Source of the DNA: Colocasia esculenta
Lineage: Eukaryota; Streptophyta; Magnoliopsida; Alismatales; Araceae
Direction of reading: 5' to 3'
Assembly (NCBI GenBank): GCA_014218235.1
Contig: CM024755.1
Coordinates: 35,918,713 to 35,982,712, forward strand
Length of the DNA stretch: 64,000 nucleotides
Made by a program: the position numbers and the translations under genes. Positions within the stretch are counted from its first letter, which is position 1; each line of letters starts with the position of its first letter. Shown here piece by piece: positions 53,228 through 64,000 of this stretch. Below the pieces are notes generated by a model. That model made no database searches. It saw only the letters and a list, made by a program, of their open reading frames with translations, and was not told the origin of the DNA.

Positions 53228-56167
53228 TGTTGGAACGCGGATTTTTCTTTCTCATTTTATTTATTTTTCCTCACTTCTTTTCTGAAATGACGGATTTTGG
53301 GCGTGCCAGACTGTTTACGGGAAACAGACAAAGATTTGTTTCACGAGGAGTATTGGGTGCGAACCCTGATACCCTCGAATTTCATTTCATTTATTTTCCG
53401 CGTGCGCTCACGTTCAAGGCGATTGGAGTGGTCGTGTACTGGACCGTTCCCCACCGACCGAAGTCGATGTTTCATTTACATCGAGTATAACACTCGAATA
53501 CCTTCGGATGCATAATGTTTATTAAAAGACCGTATGCCGAAATTTAAAGAAGAAAGGGCAGATGACAAGCAAATTTCCACAATTTTATTTAAGTATGCTC
53601 ATGTCATTTATATTTATGACATTTACATTTACGCCTTTAGTGGGGACTTATACCACCACTGGACGTGAATACGACAAGTCATTTACATGGGCGTCGACGA
53701 CAGGGTGTTTGTGCCTCCGTCGGACGTTTACATGGTAAAGAGTACGTTGTTGTTACTAGTGGGGTGTTTGTGCCTCCACACGGTAACATGCCTCTACGTA
53801 TGTCTTTCGTGACACCGGAGGACTTAAACAGGAGCCTCGACGTGTGGCATTTTATGACACCGGAGGACTTGAGTATGCGCCTCGACGTATGTCGTTTTAT
53901 GACATCGGAGGACTTAGAACATGTGCCTCGACGTATGTCGTTTTATGACATCGGAGGACTTAGAATATGTGCCTCGACGTATGTCGTTTTATGACATCGG
54001 AGGACTTATAACATGAGCCTCGAGGGTCTTATAACAACCTGTGGCGTCTCTATGAGGCGAGCGCAGGAGGGCCAGGCCAAGGAGACAGCACCAACAGGTG
54101 TCGAAGACCTCCCCCGACTCGTGCGGCCTATATAAGCTCGCGCACGGACCACACCCGGGCCAACCGAAGTGGTTTGCAGGTGCCCGCTCAAAGGAGGAAG
54201 CTTGTGCGTAATTTTTGGGCCGAAGGTGGCATGCTCGGAGGCCGAATGGCGTGTTCGGAGTGTGTGGACATCCCTGCCGTTTTTTTGGCTTTCTGGGACA
54301 TCTCTGCTGTTTTCTGGATTTTCGGGACATCTCTGTCGATTTCTGACTGTCCCGGACGTTCCGACCAATTTCTGGCTTTCCCGGGCGTCCCGGCCGATTT
54401 CTGGCTTTTCCGGACGTCCCGGCCGATTTCTGGCTTTTCCGAACGTCCCGGTCATTTGTTGACTTTTCCGGACGTCCCGGTCGGTTTCTGGCTGTCTCGG
54501 GTGTCCCGGCCGATTTCTGGCTTTTCCGGGCGTCCCGGTCATTTGTTGACTTTCTCGGGAACTCCCCTCGAGTCCGGCTTCAAGTCGTACCCAGGAGAGC
54601 GCACGCCGCTTCAGGGAAGTGACGTGGGTCCCGCTCCACCGGGTTGGACAAGAGGCGCGAACCGTCAGGTTGTCTTTGCCATTTCCCGCGCCGTAAGGAC
54701 ATATTTGCAACTTTCCGGGCAGCGAGGGGTACTTTTGGAATTTTATCCTTCATGGGGATACTTCTGCATTTTTCTCAGAAGCAGGGGTGTCCCTGCAACA
54801 TTTCTGGCTGACATGAGTATATGTGTACTTTTGATATACACACATACAAATTTTATGTCCCCGGGGGTTTTGTGCATTTTTAGAAGCTTGGACCCGTGTA
54901 CGGAACATATGTGCAATTTCACATGCATGCACAATCTTCTCCCCCCCAGGAGGACCTTTGTGTAATTTTACACAAACAGGGTCCCGCACTGGGGTCTTCA
55001 TACGGAGAACAAACGGGTCCTCTCCCTCCCAAAGGAGGGGGACATCCCCTGAGGGTCTGCGCGAGAGAATTCTCGAGCGCCAGACGGCCTCAGGTTTCGC
55101 TGGGACGCAAAAGCATCTCGCCAGCGTGGGGGAGGAAGAACCTCTCAGGCGGGGGTATCCGCGCGAGAGCCTCGCCCCTCTGGAAGCCCCGGGGGAGCGC
55201 TGGAAGTTCCTTACGCCAGTTTTCCAGGAGGACGAATGAAGGCCTCGCCCTTCTATTTATAGGCGTCCGGGGTACATGGCCCGGCGGGGGTGTGTAACCC
55301 GGCGGGGGTGCGCGGGCACGGGCGTCGATGTAGCACGAGCGTCGAGGCAGCGCGGCAGAGAGGCAGCGACCGGCGGGGGTGTACGCCTGAACCGGCGGGG
55401 GTACGCGCGCACAGGACCCGAAACGGGGCCGGACCGGCGGGGGTCCTGCCTGGCGGGACTCCGCACCGGCGGGGGTGCGGGAGTGGGCCCCCGCCCGGAC
55501 CGGCGGGGCTGTGCCCCCGCGCAGACCGGCGGGGGTGCGCCCCCCCCCCCCCCCCCGCGCAGACCGGCGGGGGTGCGCCCCTGCGCGGACCGGCGGGGGT
55601 GCGTCCCCGCGCAGACCGGCGGGGGTGCGCCCCTGCGCGGACCGGCGGGGGTGTGCCCCCCGCGCGGACCGGCGGGGCTGCGCCCCCGCGCGGACCGGCG
55701 GGACTGCGCCCCCCGCTCGGACCGGCGGGGGTGCCCCGCTCGGACCGGCGGGGCTGCGCCCCTGCGCGGACCGGTGGTGCCGCGCCCCTGCGCAGACCGG
55801 CCGGGGTGCACGTGCACACACACGCACCCACGCGCATTTGACGTGCGTTTCTGCCCGTTTCACGTGCGTTTGACTCCATTTTCGGAGGGCACGTGCATTT
55901 AACTTTTCTGAAGCCGTCCGCATCGGGCACGATTTTGAACGCGAATCCAGACATCGAGTTTTGGCTGTCCGGGGTGCGTATTTCCACTATTGACAGGATT
56001 TTTTGAACGTCATACTGGATCGTTCCGGGTCGACGCATGGACTCGAATCCGTTTATCTGAGGTGTTCGAGCGGGGGAGGCCAGGGTTTATTCCCAGACTT
56101 TTGTGGATTTTCGGACGAGTTCGCCACCCGGGACTTGTTTAAATCCCGATATTTTTCGGGTTCAACA
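53228..56167 (-). repeat. 5' LTR of D, 2940 bp
   Basis: On the minus strand it runs from TGTTGAACCC (56167) to TTCCAACA (53228). Sense TATA at 55254-55261; GC minisatellite about 55270-55810, with units of the form GGTGCGCCCC...GGACCGGCGG; 30-bp tandem repeat about 54290-54565; type III hairpins about 53785-54010. No TATA box lies on the opposite strand beyond the minisatellite. It differs from the C LTR at roughly one base in seven in the first 250 bases by eye, so the two are not a matching LTR pair. Confidence 0.9.
54290..54565. repeat. 30-bp tandem repeat in the D LTR
   Basis: About nine units close to CCGGCCGATTTCTGGCTTTT plus CCGGACGTCC. The solo LTR has a shorter, more degenerate version at about 44405-44595. 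A and C LTRs lack it. Confidence 0.85.
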
Positions 56168-57313
56168 GTCCCATATCCAGTACATCATCAATTCAAGAAG
56201 CTACTAGAAACATGCCCTAAAGTCCCAAAACTATCAAAGTTTAATAGGCATGGGTCACCACTGGAATATGTGGCACATTATGTTATTGCCTTGGGCAAGC
56301 TCGCCATCGGAAAATCTTATCTCCTCAGATATTTTGCAACTTCCTTGATTGAAGTCGCATTTCAATGGTATTCAAAATTCAAGCCCAACTCAGTTAACCG
56401 ATCGGGCAGATATGCAAAAGAAATTCATGGGCCATTTCCAAACGGCTGAATAGAAGGTATCCCTCTTGCCAAATTATCTTCCCTCAAACAAAAGAACAGG
56501 GGAGTCGACAATCCACTTCATCAAGGGATAGAGAGAGTTTAGCATGAAATGCAATAACCCTCCTGTTCAAGAAGATACAATCCCTATCTGCCAAAAAGGC
56601 ATCATATCAACAATCAATGAGAGACTCTTGGGAGCAAATATCAAGAGCTTCGATCAATTGAATTCCATAGTGGCAGACATTGAGATGGTTCTAGCCGAGC
56701 AAATGACACATACATCTCATAAAGGCAAGCTCCCCAAAGAGCGCAATAAGTTAGCAAAAGAAGTCAACATCATTGACTCCTCACCTGATGATGAAGCAAA
56801 GGGGGCAACAATCTCTCCTGCCCCAAAGAAGAAATCAGAAGCTAAAGCTCCACTGCCATCATTGATAGGGCGCATGAAGACTCCTTATTCTTTCAAAAAA
56901 CAAGAAGCATATTAAAGAGGCTCTTTGATCTCTGCCTCGATAATCAGTTAATATCACTGCCAAAACCAAAGAAGCAGACAGATGTCAGCAAAATCAATCA
57001 GCTTAATTTGCCCGTATCACCGTATGGTGGGGCATGCAATTGAAGATTGCTACATCTTCAAAAATGAGGCCCAGAAGATCATTCAAATGGCCTCATATCT
57101 ATGCAAAATGCTCTGGCTAACCCTCCTCAACTTCATGCTTGGGATCGACCAGAGCAATCTGTCAATGTCATTTATATGACGAGACTTCCAACAAATTCAA
57201 ATCATCTCGAGGACGGTCATTCATGTAATCCTCCTCAAGATAATTCAGGAGCTCATTCTCTACCAAGATCAAGGCATGATCCACATAGAATAATGAGGAA
57301 AGTCCAAAGGTAA
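56168..57313 (+). pseudogene. gag: B2 Gag fragments
   Basis: VPYPVHHQFKKL (56168) through FATSLIEVAFQWYSKF, then an extra base near 56395, then 56544-56915 (NNPPVQEDTIPICQKG and onwards) and 56982-57313 with the zinc motif CPYHRMVGHAIEDC near 57008. At least three frame changes or stops separate the pieces. The match to B1 is good throughout. Confidence 0.8.
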
Positions 57314-59366
57314 ATATACTCTTATGCATATTCAAATATATTCAGAGCCGCCTCCTATGTCGCCATATGCAGACTCAATTGGGTGGCTATCCGAAGATCC
57401 TTCAACTCTTGTCGAGCCGGCAAGGTTATATTCTTTCCCTCGACATCTCACTTACTCACTTTTCCGGCTATGCCTTCAATCCGGATTGATGGATTACTGA
57501 GCTCCGGCAGAAATATTAGCCAATTACTGCCCATATCATCAAATGATGGGTCATAGTATCAAAGATTGCATAAGATTTAAAAATGATGTTCAAAAGCTAA
57601 TTGACCTGAGTATTCATCGGGTCAACCAGCCTCATACTCAGCAACCACCAAATGGACCAGCCAATCCTGGATCCTATGTGGTGAAAGTCATTAGTGCATC
57701 ATCATCCTTTGGTCTTCCTCGATCATCAGTGGGGGAGCATTCAAACCCATATTTATCCAGTCAATCGTATACAAATCTACATCTTCTACAATAAGCTCTC
57801 ATTTGCAACAAAGAGCACCAAGTTTATACTTGACAATCTCAGAAGACAAAGTCGTCTGGTTTCCATACTTGAACCAGCATCATATATCTTTCAGAGTGAA
57901 AGGAGATGTATGACTATTGTCTGGATCTCCATGATTTGGTCGAAACTCATATCTGGAAGGAAAAATTGATCAATATGGGAATTCTTTGGCGCCAGCAAAT
58001 AAGGTGTCACAACGAGCCTATGGTTCAAGTCCAAAATCCCAAGCTCTATATCCAAAGATATGTGAACATTATCATCATCCCCTGGGCTATGGACGATACA
58101 AAGTCAAAGCCGAAATGGAGCAATTTAAAATTGATCTTTTTCAATACAGAATTAGAATATCAAAAGAAGTTGCGACAAAGCCAATCTCCCAGCAAGCAGA
58201 GGAGTTCGTGGATCATTATCACCAACTCTCATCTTCAATTATTCAAGAAGCAATTAATGCAACCTTTGAGAATGGGTCACTGTCGGCCCTCAAAATCAGC
58301 CAGTTCCAAAAGAGTCAACAACTCTACAGTAAGAGGCGGCTCCAACAAGAGAAGCATCTCCAAATCATCTTCAGAGCAGAAAGTCATAAGCTCACTTAAA
58401 GCTCCTCAGGTATGAAATAAAAATATATACATATATATACATATATATAAACAAAACAAAAACAAAACAAACAAAACAACAAACAAAACAAAAAAAACAA
58501 ATAAAGAATAATAATAATAATAATAAAAGAAGAATGAAAAAGAAAAAGAATAAATGTAGCGTGATGCTGCTGCTGAGGTACCTCAGATATCAATTAAAAA
58601 AAAAACTCTCCAGGAAAGGGGGAGCATCATTTCTTAACATGATTTCAAAAAAAAAATGGCTTAGGACTTAGGGCATAGGACGTAGGGCCTTAGGACCTAG
58701 GACTTAGGGCTTAGGGCTTATTTGAAAGAATATACTCCTTCTAGGTCTTCTGATAAAGCTACCCTCGGTCAATATACCTATGGGATGAGCTAGAATGAAA
58801 ATTCTGGCTCTGGGACTGGCTCTATCAATTACAAGAGAAAGCTCTAGAGAAGGAGAAGCATCATCTCTCAGCACGATCATGCTAACATACCAGCGTTGGC
58901 CGGTAAATAATCATCATCACAAGAAAGTGCGTGGTAAAGAGCAAAAGTTGCAGCTACCACTTCCGAGAAGCCTGACATTACAAAATCAAGCAAAGTCATA
59001 CTTTTTCATGGCAAAGAATCAAAGCCTCTGCCTGAAGATGAAATACAGGTAGAATCTTATGTCTTCAATCCCTCAATTGAAGAATAAGAACTGCACAATA
59101 TGCCTTCTCATACAAAAGAAAAGAGCCATAGTCCCCATGCCTCATCAAATGAGCCGAACAACGCTCCTCCCTTTTCAAATGGAAGGTTGTTGATTCCTAT
59201 CTCTCAAAAGAAATCTGTCACGCCAAAGAAGCCATCTAGATCCTTGATTGAGGGATCTCCCTCATCGGATCAGACACGTGCCAAGACTTTTGACAAAATT
59301 CCTCAGCAACTCAAATCACTCCCCGCCAACCTTACTGTCTGGGAGGCAATTGCTTGAAGTAAGGAC
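57314..59366 (+). pseudogene. B2 spacer region with a second CHHC motif and low-complexity DNA
   Basis: Scattered open segments match the Gag-protease spacer, most clearly CPYHQMMGHSIKDC at about 57525-57566 and, near 59280-59360, RAKTFDKIPQQLKSL and LTVWEAIA, which match the segment before protease. Between them 58410-58560 is a TATATACA and AAACA-type low-complexity stretch, and 58665-58720 has short CTTAGGG-like repeats. The remainder of 58560-59060 shows no recognisable coding. Confidence 0.6.
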
Positions 59367-60180
59367 TTGAGGGAAACTCTCGTCAAAATACCCCAAGAAA
59401 CAGAAATATATGAAGCTCATATGGCTGATTTTCAAGCTCAAATATATGAAGCACTGGCAGCAGGTGTCACCTTCACAGATAAAGGAATGCTACTATGCCA
59501 CAATCGTCCTTTACATATATATGAAGGGACAAGTCAATGGCAACAAATTGTGTTGGATCCTGGCCGATATAGGGGCATCTATCAATATAATGCCTTATAA
59601 AGCCCTTGAATCTCTACATCTCATGCCTCATATGCAACAGGTAAAAGATGTACGAATTACCGGTTTTAAACCAAAATTCAGAAGAGGCCATTGGAAGAGT
59701 CACTGTCAACTTAATTCTTAGAAGCTTCACCACCAAGGTAGCCTTCTACATTATTGATGCTGATACAACATACAGAATATTGCTTGGAAGACCTTGGCTA
59801 TAAAAATTTTGGGTCATCCCGTCAACTCTCCATCAATGCATCAAATATGCAAAAGAAGGGAAGTAGTATACAGTCTTTGCCGATCAAGCCCTGTTTCGGG
59901 AAGATGAATGCAACCTGACTGATGCCCCTTTATATCTTGGAGGATCAAATCTTCAACCCTCCTCCCTCTCTAAAGGGAAAAGTAAGCAAATTGAGTTCTC
60001 AAATGAAGACAATGAAACTGGCGAGCTTTTTGCGATAAACCAAAGCTTTGCCAAATTACCTGCAGAGAATTCTCAAAGCAAAGCAACCCGCCCAGAACGG
60101 CGGAGCATCAGTTATGAAAGTAAGTTATCAATAGGAGCATTCCTCTGCCACCCAATTGCTTGCAAATCCATTCTTTAAGG
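59367..60180 (+). pseudogene. pol: B2 protease region
   Basis: Pieces in three frames: GVTFTDKGMLL, then ADIGASINIMPYKALESL (59570-59620, the active-site loop), then the ILLGRPWL-like part near 59780 followed by an in-frame stop, then VIPSTLHQCIKYAKEG. Ends with ISYES and a stretch matching the segment before RT. Clearly dead. Confidence 0.75.
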
Positions 60181-60240
60181 CCAGATCAAAGTGTTCGACG
60201 ATTGAAAAACATTCGTCGTCAAATATCGGGGAATGGAAAT
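60181..60240 (+). other. Deletion junction that removed the B2 reverse transcriptase
   Basis: The sequence passes from a match to VERLKTFVV (A1 about 17450) directly to a match to FVVKYRGIEIDP (A1 about 18900). In A1 both places carry TTCGTTGTCA, so about 1.45 kb between two copies of a 10-base repeat is missing. That interval holds the complete RT palm, including YVDD. Confidence 0.8.
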
Positions 60241-62734
60241 AGACCCTGACAAAATCAAGGCGTTCCAGCAACTGCCTTCTCCTCAAAATTTGACAGAGCT
60301 AAGGTCACTCCAAGGGAGATTAGCCTATATCAGGCGATTCATATCCAATCTCTCAGGAAGATGCATGCCGTTCGGCAAACTAATGAAGAAGAATGCTCCC
60401 TTCATCTGGGACCAAGAATGTCAGGATGCTTTTGAACAAATCAAAGAATATCTTCTCACTCCGCCAGTCCTGGGGGCACCAGTTGCTGGGAAGTCTCTTA
60501 TACTCTATATTTCAGCTATGGATGCTTCTCTGAGAGCTCTACTGGCACAAACAAATGAAGATGATAAAGAGCAAGCTTTATATTATCTTAGCAGAAAGCT
60601 AATTGGACCGGAACTCCGGTATGCTCCAATGGAAAAAGTATGCCTAGCACTCGCTGCAAAGAAATTGAGGCATTATCTGCTGTCTCATGAAATTAAACTC
60701 ATCTCCAAGTATGATCCAATCAAATATCTGCTAAGGCAACCCATATTGTCAGGAAGACTCGCGAAATAGGCTCTGCTCCTTATGGAATTTGATATCACAT
60801 ACATCCCACAGAGGGCAATCAAAGGGCAAGGCTTGGCCGAATTCTTAGCCGCACATCCAGTGCCAGAAGATTCCCCTTTATCTATAAACCTCCCAGAAGA
60901 AGAAACTCTCTCTCCTGCAAGTGAAAATTCATTTCTCGAAGAGGTTGCCACAATTGAGCTACCCTCCTGGGAATTATATTTCGATGGAGCTTCCCGAACT
61001 CTTTATTATACTGATGATTCCGCCACTGTCTCTACTGGAGCAGGGATCGTCTTAGTCACTCCATATGGAGGAATCTTATACAACTCCTGTGCTCTGATGA
61101 AGCCACTCACAAATAATGAAGCTGAATATGAAGCTCTAATTATTGGGCTTCGGTTGGCTCTCGAAATGGGAATCAAAGGCATACAAGTTTATGGGGACTC
61201 AAAGCTGGTCATCCAACAAATATTGGGCCAGTATGAAGTTCGTAAACCACAATTGCTTCCATACTATGCCACTGCCATGAAGCTCAAAGAAAAATTCAAC
61301 TTCTTCGACATATCCCATGTGCCGAGAAGTGAAAATTCTCAGGCTGATGCTTTAGCCAAATTGGCCTCTGCTATAAAATTGCCTCCTGAAGGGGAATTGG
61401 ACATAAGTGTCCGTCACAGAAGGCTCATGCCCGGTATCCTTGACACTGAGTCTAACATCACAGTTGAGGAAATATATAATACAGAGCTGGATACAACAAA
61501 TGAATCTGAAGATTGGCGCGACCCGCTTATCAAAATCAAGAAAGGTTGGCTACCTCCTGATCGAGCACAAAGAATTCAGCTCTTGCGTAGGGCTACATCA
61601 TATCAAATAATAGCAGATCAACTATATAGGCTGGTCCATGAAAAGAAAGGGTCGGTCCTCCTCAGATGCCTATCTTTCAAAGAAACCAAAATCATCATAA
61701 AAGAAGTTCACTCCGGGCTGTGTGGTGCACACCAAGCAGGAAAAAAGATGAAAATCAATATCAAGCTAAAAGGCTTCTACTGGCCTACCATGAACGCAGA
61801 TTGCATCCAATATGCCCGTAAATGTCATCAGTGTCAAGCGTTTGGCCCTATACCGAGGAAAATCACCAAATGTATTACATCCCACTGCGCCAACCTGGCC
61901 GTTTGCCGAATGGGGTATGGATATTGTGGGACCATTCCCACCCTCATCTCAAGGCCACAAGTTCATACTAGCTGCCACAGATGGGCTGAAGCTATCCCGT
62001 TGAGGGAAGTAACCGGAGAATCGGTCGCCAAATTTGTCAAGCAAAACATAATATACAGATTTGGAACTCCTTACAGAATCATATCCGATAATGGGTCGCA
62101 ATTCAGAAACAAAACGATATATGCCTTGGCGGCAAAATTTCATATAGATTGGAGAACATCTTCAGTGTATAATCCACAGGCAAATGGGTTGGCAGAAGCC
62201 TTCAACAAAACCCTCTGCAAATTGCTTGCCAAGATAATCGGCAATAGAAAGCGGGAATGGGGAGAAAAGGTTCATGAGGCCTTATGGGCTTATCTAACTG
62301 TGTATAAAACCCCTACCTGATGTTCGCCTTTCTCTTTGGTATATGGAGCTGAAGTAATGATTCTTATAGAAATTGAAATGGCATCCTATCGGGTGGCAAT
62401 CCAGAATGAATTTCAAAGTCAAGAGCAAAATCAAATGGAAAGAAGACTTGAAGGGCTTTCCAATCTAGAAGGAAGGCACCTTGAAGCATATAAGTCTCTC
62501 CAAGTATATCAAGCTAGAATGGCTCGCGCATTTGACAAATTAGCAAGACCCAGAGCCTTCAAACAAGGAAATCTTGTCATGGTCAACTGCAGAGAAGCAA
62601 TGGCGGGAAAACCAAGTGGCAAATTGCAGCCCATTTGGCTCGGCCCATACATCGTCATTTTGGCATATGAAGGAGGTGCCTATAGGCCGGTGCACCATAA
62701 AGGTACTGTGCCCTTTCCTCCACTCAACACCTGA
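60233..62734 (+). pseudogene. pol: B2 RNase H, second RNase H and integrase
   Basis: 60233-60769 is RT-linked RNase H, stopped by TAG where A has the tryptophan codon of GKWALL. 60782-62320 holds the second RNase H with YFDGAS, EAEYEAL, YGDSKLV and SQADALAKL, then integrase with the H2C2 finger (CGAHQAG, CHQCQ). Between about 61860 and 61980 the frame is shifted: GMDIVGPFPPSS, with the first catalytic Asp, lies in the other frame, and about 10 bases are deleted at the return. SDNGSQF and GLAEAFNK follow. TGA at 62318-62320 and a new open part to 62734 with the GPY module (LGPYIV) complete it. Confidence 0.85.
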
Positions 62735-62984
62735 AACTATACCATGCCCCAGAACATGAGTTCCTCGGCCAATCATCAAAAATAAAATTTAATAGGCATA
62801 AAGCCGAAAAGGAATGAAAGATGCCCTCTTTGAGGATCCATTCTAAAGTAGAAGCTTACCATGAATGGAGGCAAAAGAATCAAATACCCATCTGTCCATC
62901 ATACAATCCTGCAATCCCTGTAGGAACATGAAGCCAAAAGTACTCCATCCTGCATATCCCACTCTTCATCAAATTCAATTCAAA

Positions 62985-63995
62985 ACCAAACCATAGCCAG
63001 CAAACCACAAAGGTAGGCTATGCCAAATTCAAATTCCAAATCCATAGCCAGAAAACCATCAAGGTACGCCATATCTAAAACCATAGCCAGCAAACCATAA
63101 AGGTAGGCTATGCCAAATTCAAATTCCAAATCCATGGCCAGAAAACCATCAAGATAGGCCATATCCAAAACCATAGTCAGCAAACCACAAAGGTAGGCTA
63201 TGCCAAATTCAAATTCCAAATCCATGGCCAGAAAACCATCAAGGTAGGCCATATCCAAAACCATAGCCAACAAACCACAAAGGTAGGCTATGTCAAACCC
63301 AAACCAAATCATGACCATAGCCAACAAACCACAAAGGTAGGCTATATCAAATCTAATTCCAATCCATAGCCAGTAAACCACAAAGGCAGGCTATACTCAA
63401 ATCCAATTTCAAAACCATAGACAGCAAACCACAAGGGTAGGCTATGTCAAATCTAAACCTCAAATTCATAGCCAGCAAGCCATAAAGACAGGCCATACTC
63501 AAATTCAATTCAAAACCATAGCCAGCAAACCACAAAGGTAGGCTATATCAAACCTAAACTCCACTCATAGCCAGCAAGCCATCGAGGTAGACCATACCCA
63601 AATTCAAGTCTCAAATCCATAGCCAGTAAACTGCAAAGGTAGGCTACATCATGCCAACCATTAAGTCATATCCAAAGCCAATTCAAAACCCAAAGTCCCA
63701 CCAGCAAATCACCATGGTAGGTGACATCAAGTTCAAATTCCAAGTTCATATCCTAAGGCCATCAAGACAACTCATATTCAAATACAATCCCAAATTCATA
63801 GTCAACAGACCATCAAGGCAGATCATATCCAGATTTGATCCAAAACCACATACACCAAACTATAAATGTCAAAATAAATCAAGCCCAGAATACCAAATAT
63901 AGCCACAAACCATCAAGGTAGGTTGAACCAAATAGAAGCCCGAAATTCCATATCTTAGCCATAAGCCACTAAGGTAGGCTAAATCAAAACCAAAA
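62985..63995 (+). repeat. Type I hairpin array of B2
   Basis: About 19 units at 40-55 bp spacing, most reading ATAGCC-AGCAA-ACC-ACAAA-GGT-A-GGCTAT. Variants keep pairing: ATGGCC/GGCCAT (63133-63155, 63223-63245), CACC/GGTG (near 63698-63723), TTAGCC/GGCTAA (near 63955). It probably continues past the window. The interval 62735-62984 before it shows nothing recognisable. Confidence 0.88.
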
Positions 63996-64000
63996 TCAAA

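Larger units (their letters stand above)
39078..56167 (-). mobile_element. Retrotransposon D, 5' LTR to 3' UTR, interrupted by a solo LTR
   Basis: On the minus strand: LTR (56167 to 53228), primer-binding site (53224 to 53207), gag, spacer, protease, RT, RNase H, second RNase H, integrase and 3' UTR to 39078, where it stops exactly at the LTR of C. The last D bases correspond to about position 3078 of A0, so anything beyond, including a possible antisense gene, is missing. A solo LTR sits in pol. The right flank is B2 gag, starting GTCCC at 56168, the candidate target duplication. Confidence 0.87.
56168..64000 (+). mobile_element. Old AT-rich Tat-like element B2
   Basis: Gag to 3' UTR of a Tat-like element that is more AT-rich than A, C and D. 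The left side is cut by the D insertion and the right side runs off the window; no LTR of its own is visible. It has multiple stops and shifts and lacks the RT core. It is related to B1 but is not its other half, since the two overlap in Gag with many differences. Confidence 0.85.

Noticed and set aside
55540..55558. Run of about 18 C in the D LTR minisatellite
   Set aside because: A homopolymer inside a GC-rich repeat; length is unreliable and no function is supported.
36493..56167. C LTR and D LTR as the paired LTRs of one intact element
   Set aside because: They differ in length by about 350 bp, in repeat content, in the antisense TATA box and at many bases; no target duplication pairs them.
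30355..56172. B1 and B2 as the two halves of one element split by the A, C and D insertions
   Set aside because: B1 and B2 overlap in Gag (from VPFPIHHQ/VPYPVHHQ onward) and differ at many positions there, so they are two copies.
58665..58720. Interstitial telomere-like repeat (CTTAGGG/TTAGGAC phrases)
   Set aside because: Only a few irregular units, not the plant TTTAGGG, in decayed B2 spacer; more likely simple-sequence drift.

Overview
The window is nuclear DNA of a large, repeat-rich flowering-plant genome. It appears to be made entirely of nested and recombined Ty3/gypsy LTR retrotransposons of the Tat (Ogre/Retand-like) lineage. The lineage call rests on a second RNase H domain between the RT-linked RNase H and integrase, very long LTRs (2.0-2.9 kb), very long internal regions, and an extra antisense gene between pol and the 3' LTR. 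I see no host gene, tRNA, rRNA or CRISPR array. The species cannot be named from the sequence.

Layout. (1) 1-30354, + strand: a GC-rich tandem in which neighbouring copies share an LTR: partial internal region A0 (1-8911), LTR (8912-10882), complete internal region A1 (10883-28350), LTR (28351-30354). A0 and A1 are almost identical over about 9 kb. (2) 30355-31957, +: fragment B1, the gag of a more AT-rich, diverged Tat element. (3) 31952-39077, -: element C, with its 5' LTR (36493-39077), primer-binding site and gag plus spacer, cut off at an inverted junction with B1. (4) 39078-56167, -: element D, with 5' LTR 53228-56167, gag, protease, RT, RNase H and integrase. A + strand solo LTR (42915-45578) with a 5-bp target duplication interrupts its pol, and its 3' end stops exactly at C's LTR. 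(5) 56168-64000, +: decayed AT-rich element B2, which has lost its RT core and ends in a hairpin array that runs off the window.

How the parts work together. The sense TATA box of each LTR should drive the genomic RNA that encodes gag, protease, RT, two RNases H and integrase. A and C LTRs have a second TATA box on the other strand, at the far side of a GC-rich minisatellite. In A it points back into the element towards an antisense gene, which I can model as six exons with five short introns, all phase 1, encoding a plant-mobile-domain and coiled-coil protein of 1368 residues. Three separate families of repeated RNA hairpins (two in the 3' UTR, one in the LTR) keep their shape through compensatory base changes. 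A 17-nt inverted repeat joins the LTR to the leader across the primer-binding site. These structural RNA features and the antisense spliced gene are the most interesting content.

Decay differs between elements. A1 is broken mainly by one-base deletions that A0 lacks (possibly consensus errors). C and D carry mostly C-to-T type nonsense changes. B2 is old and deleted.
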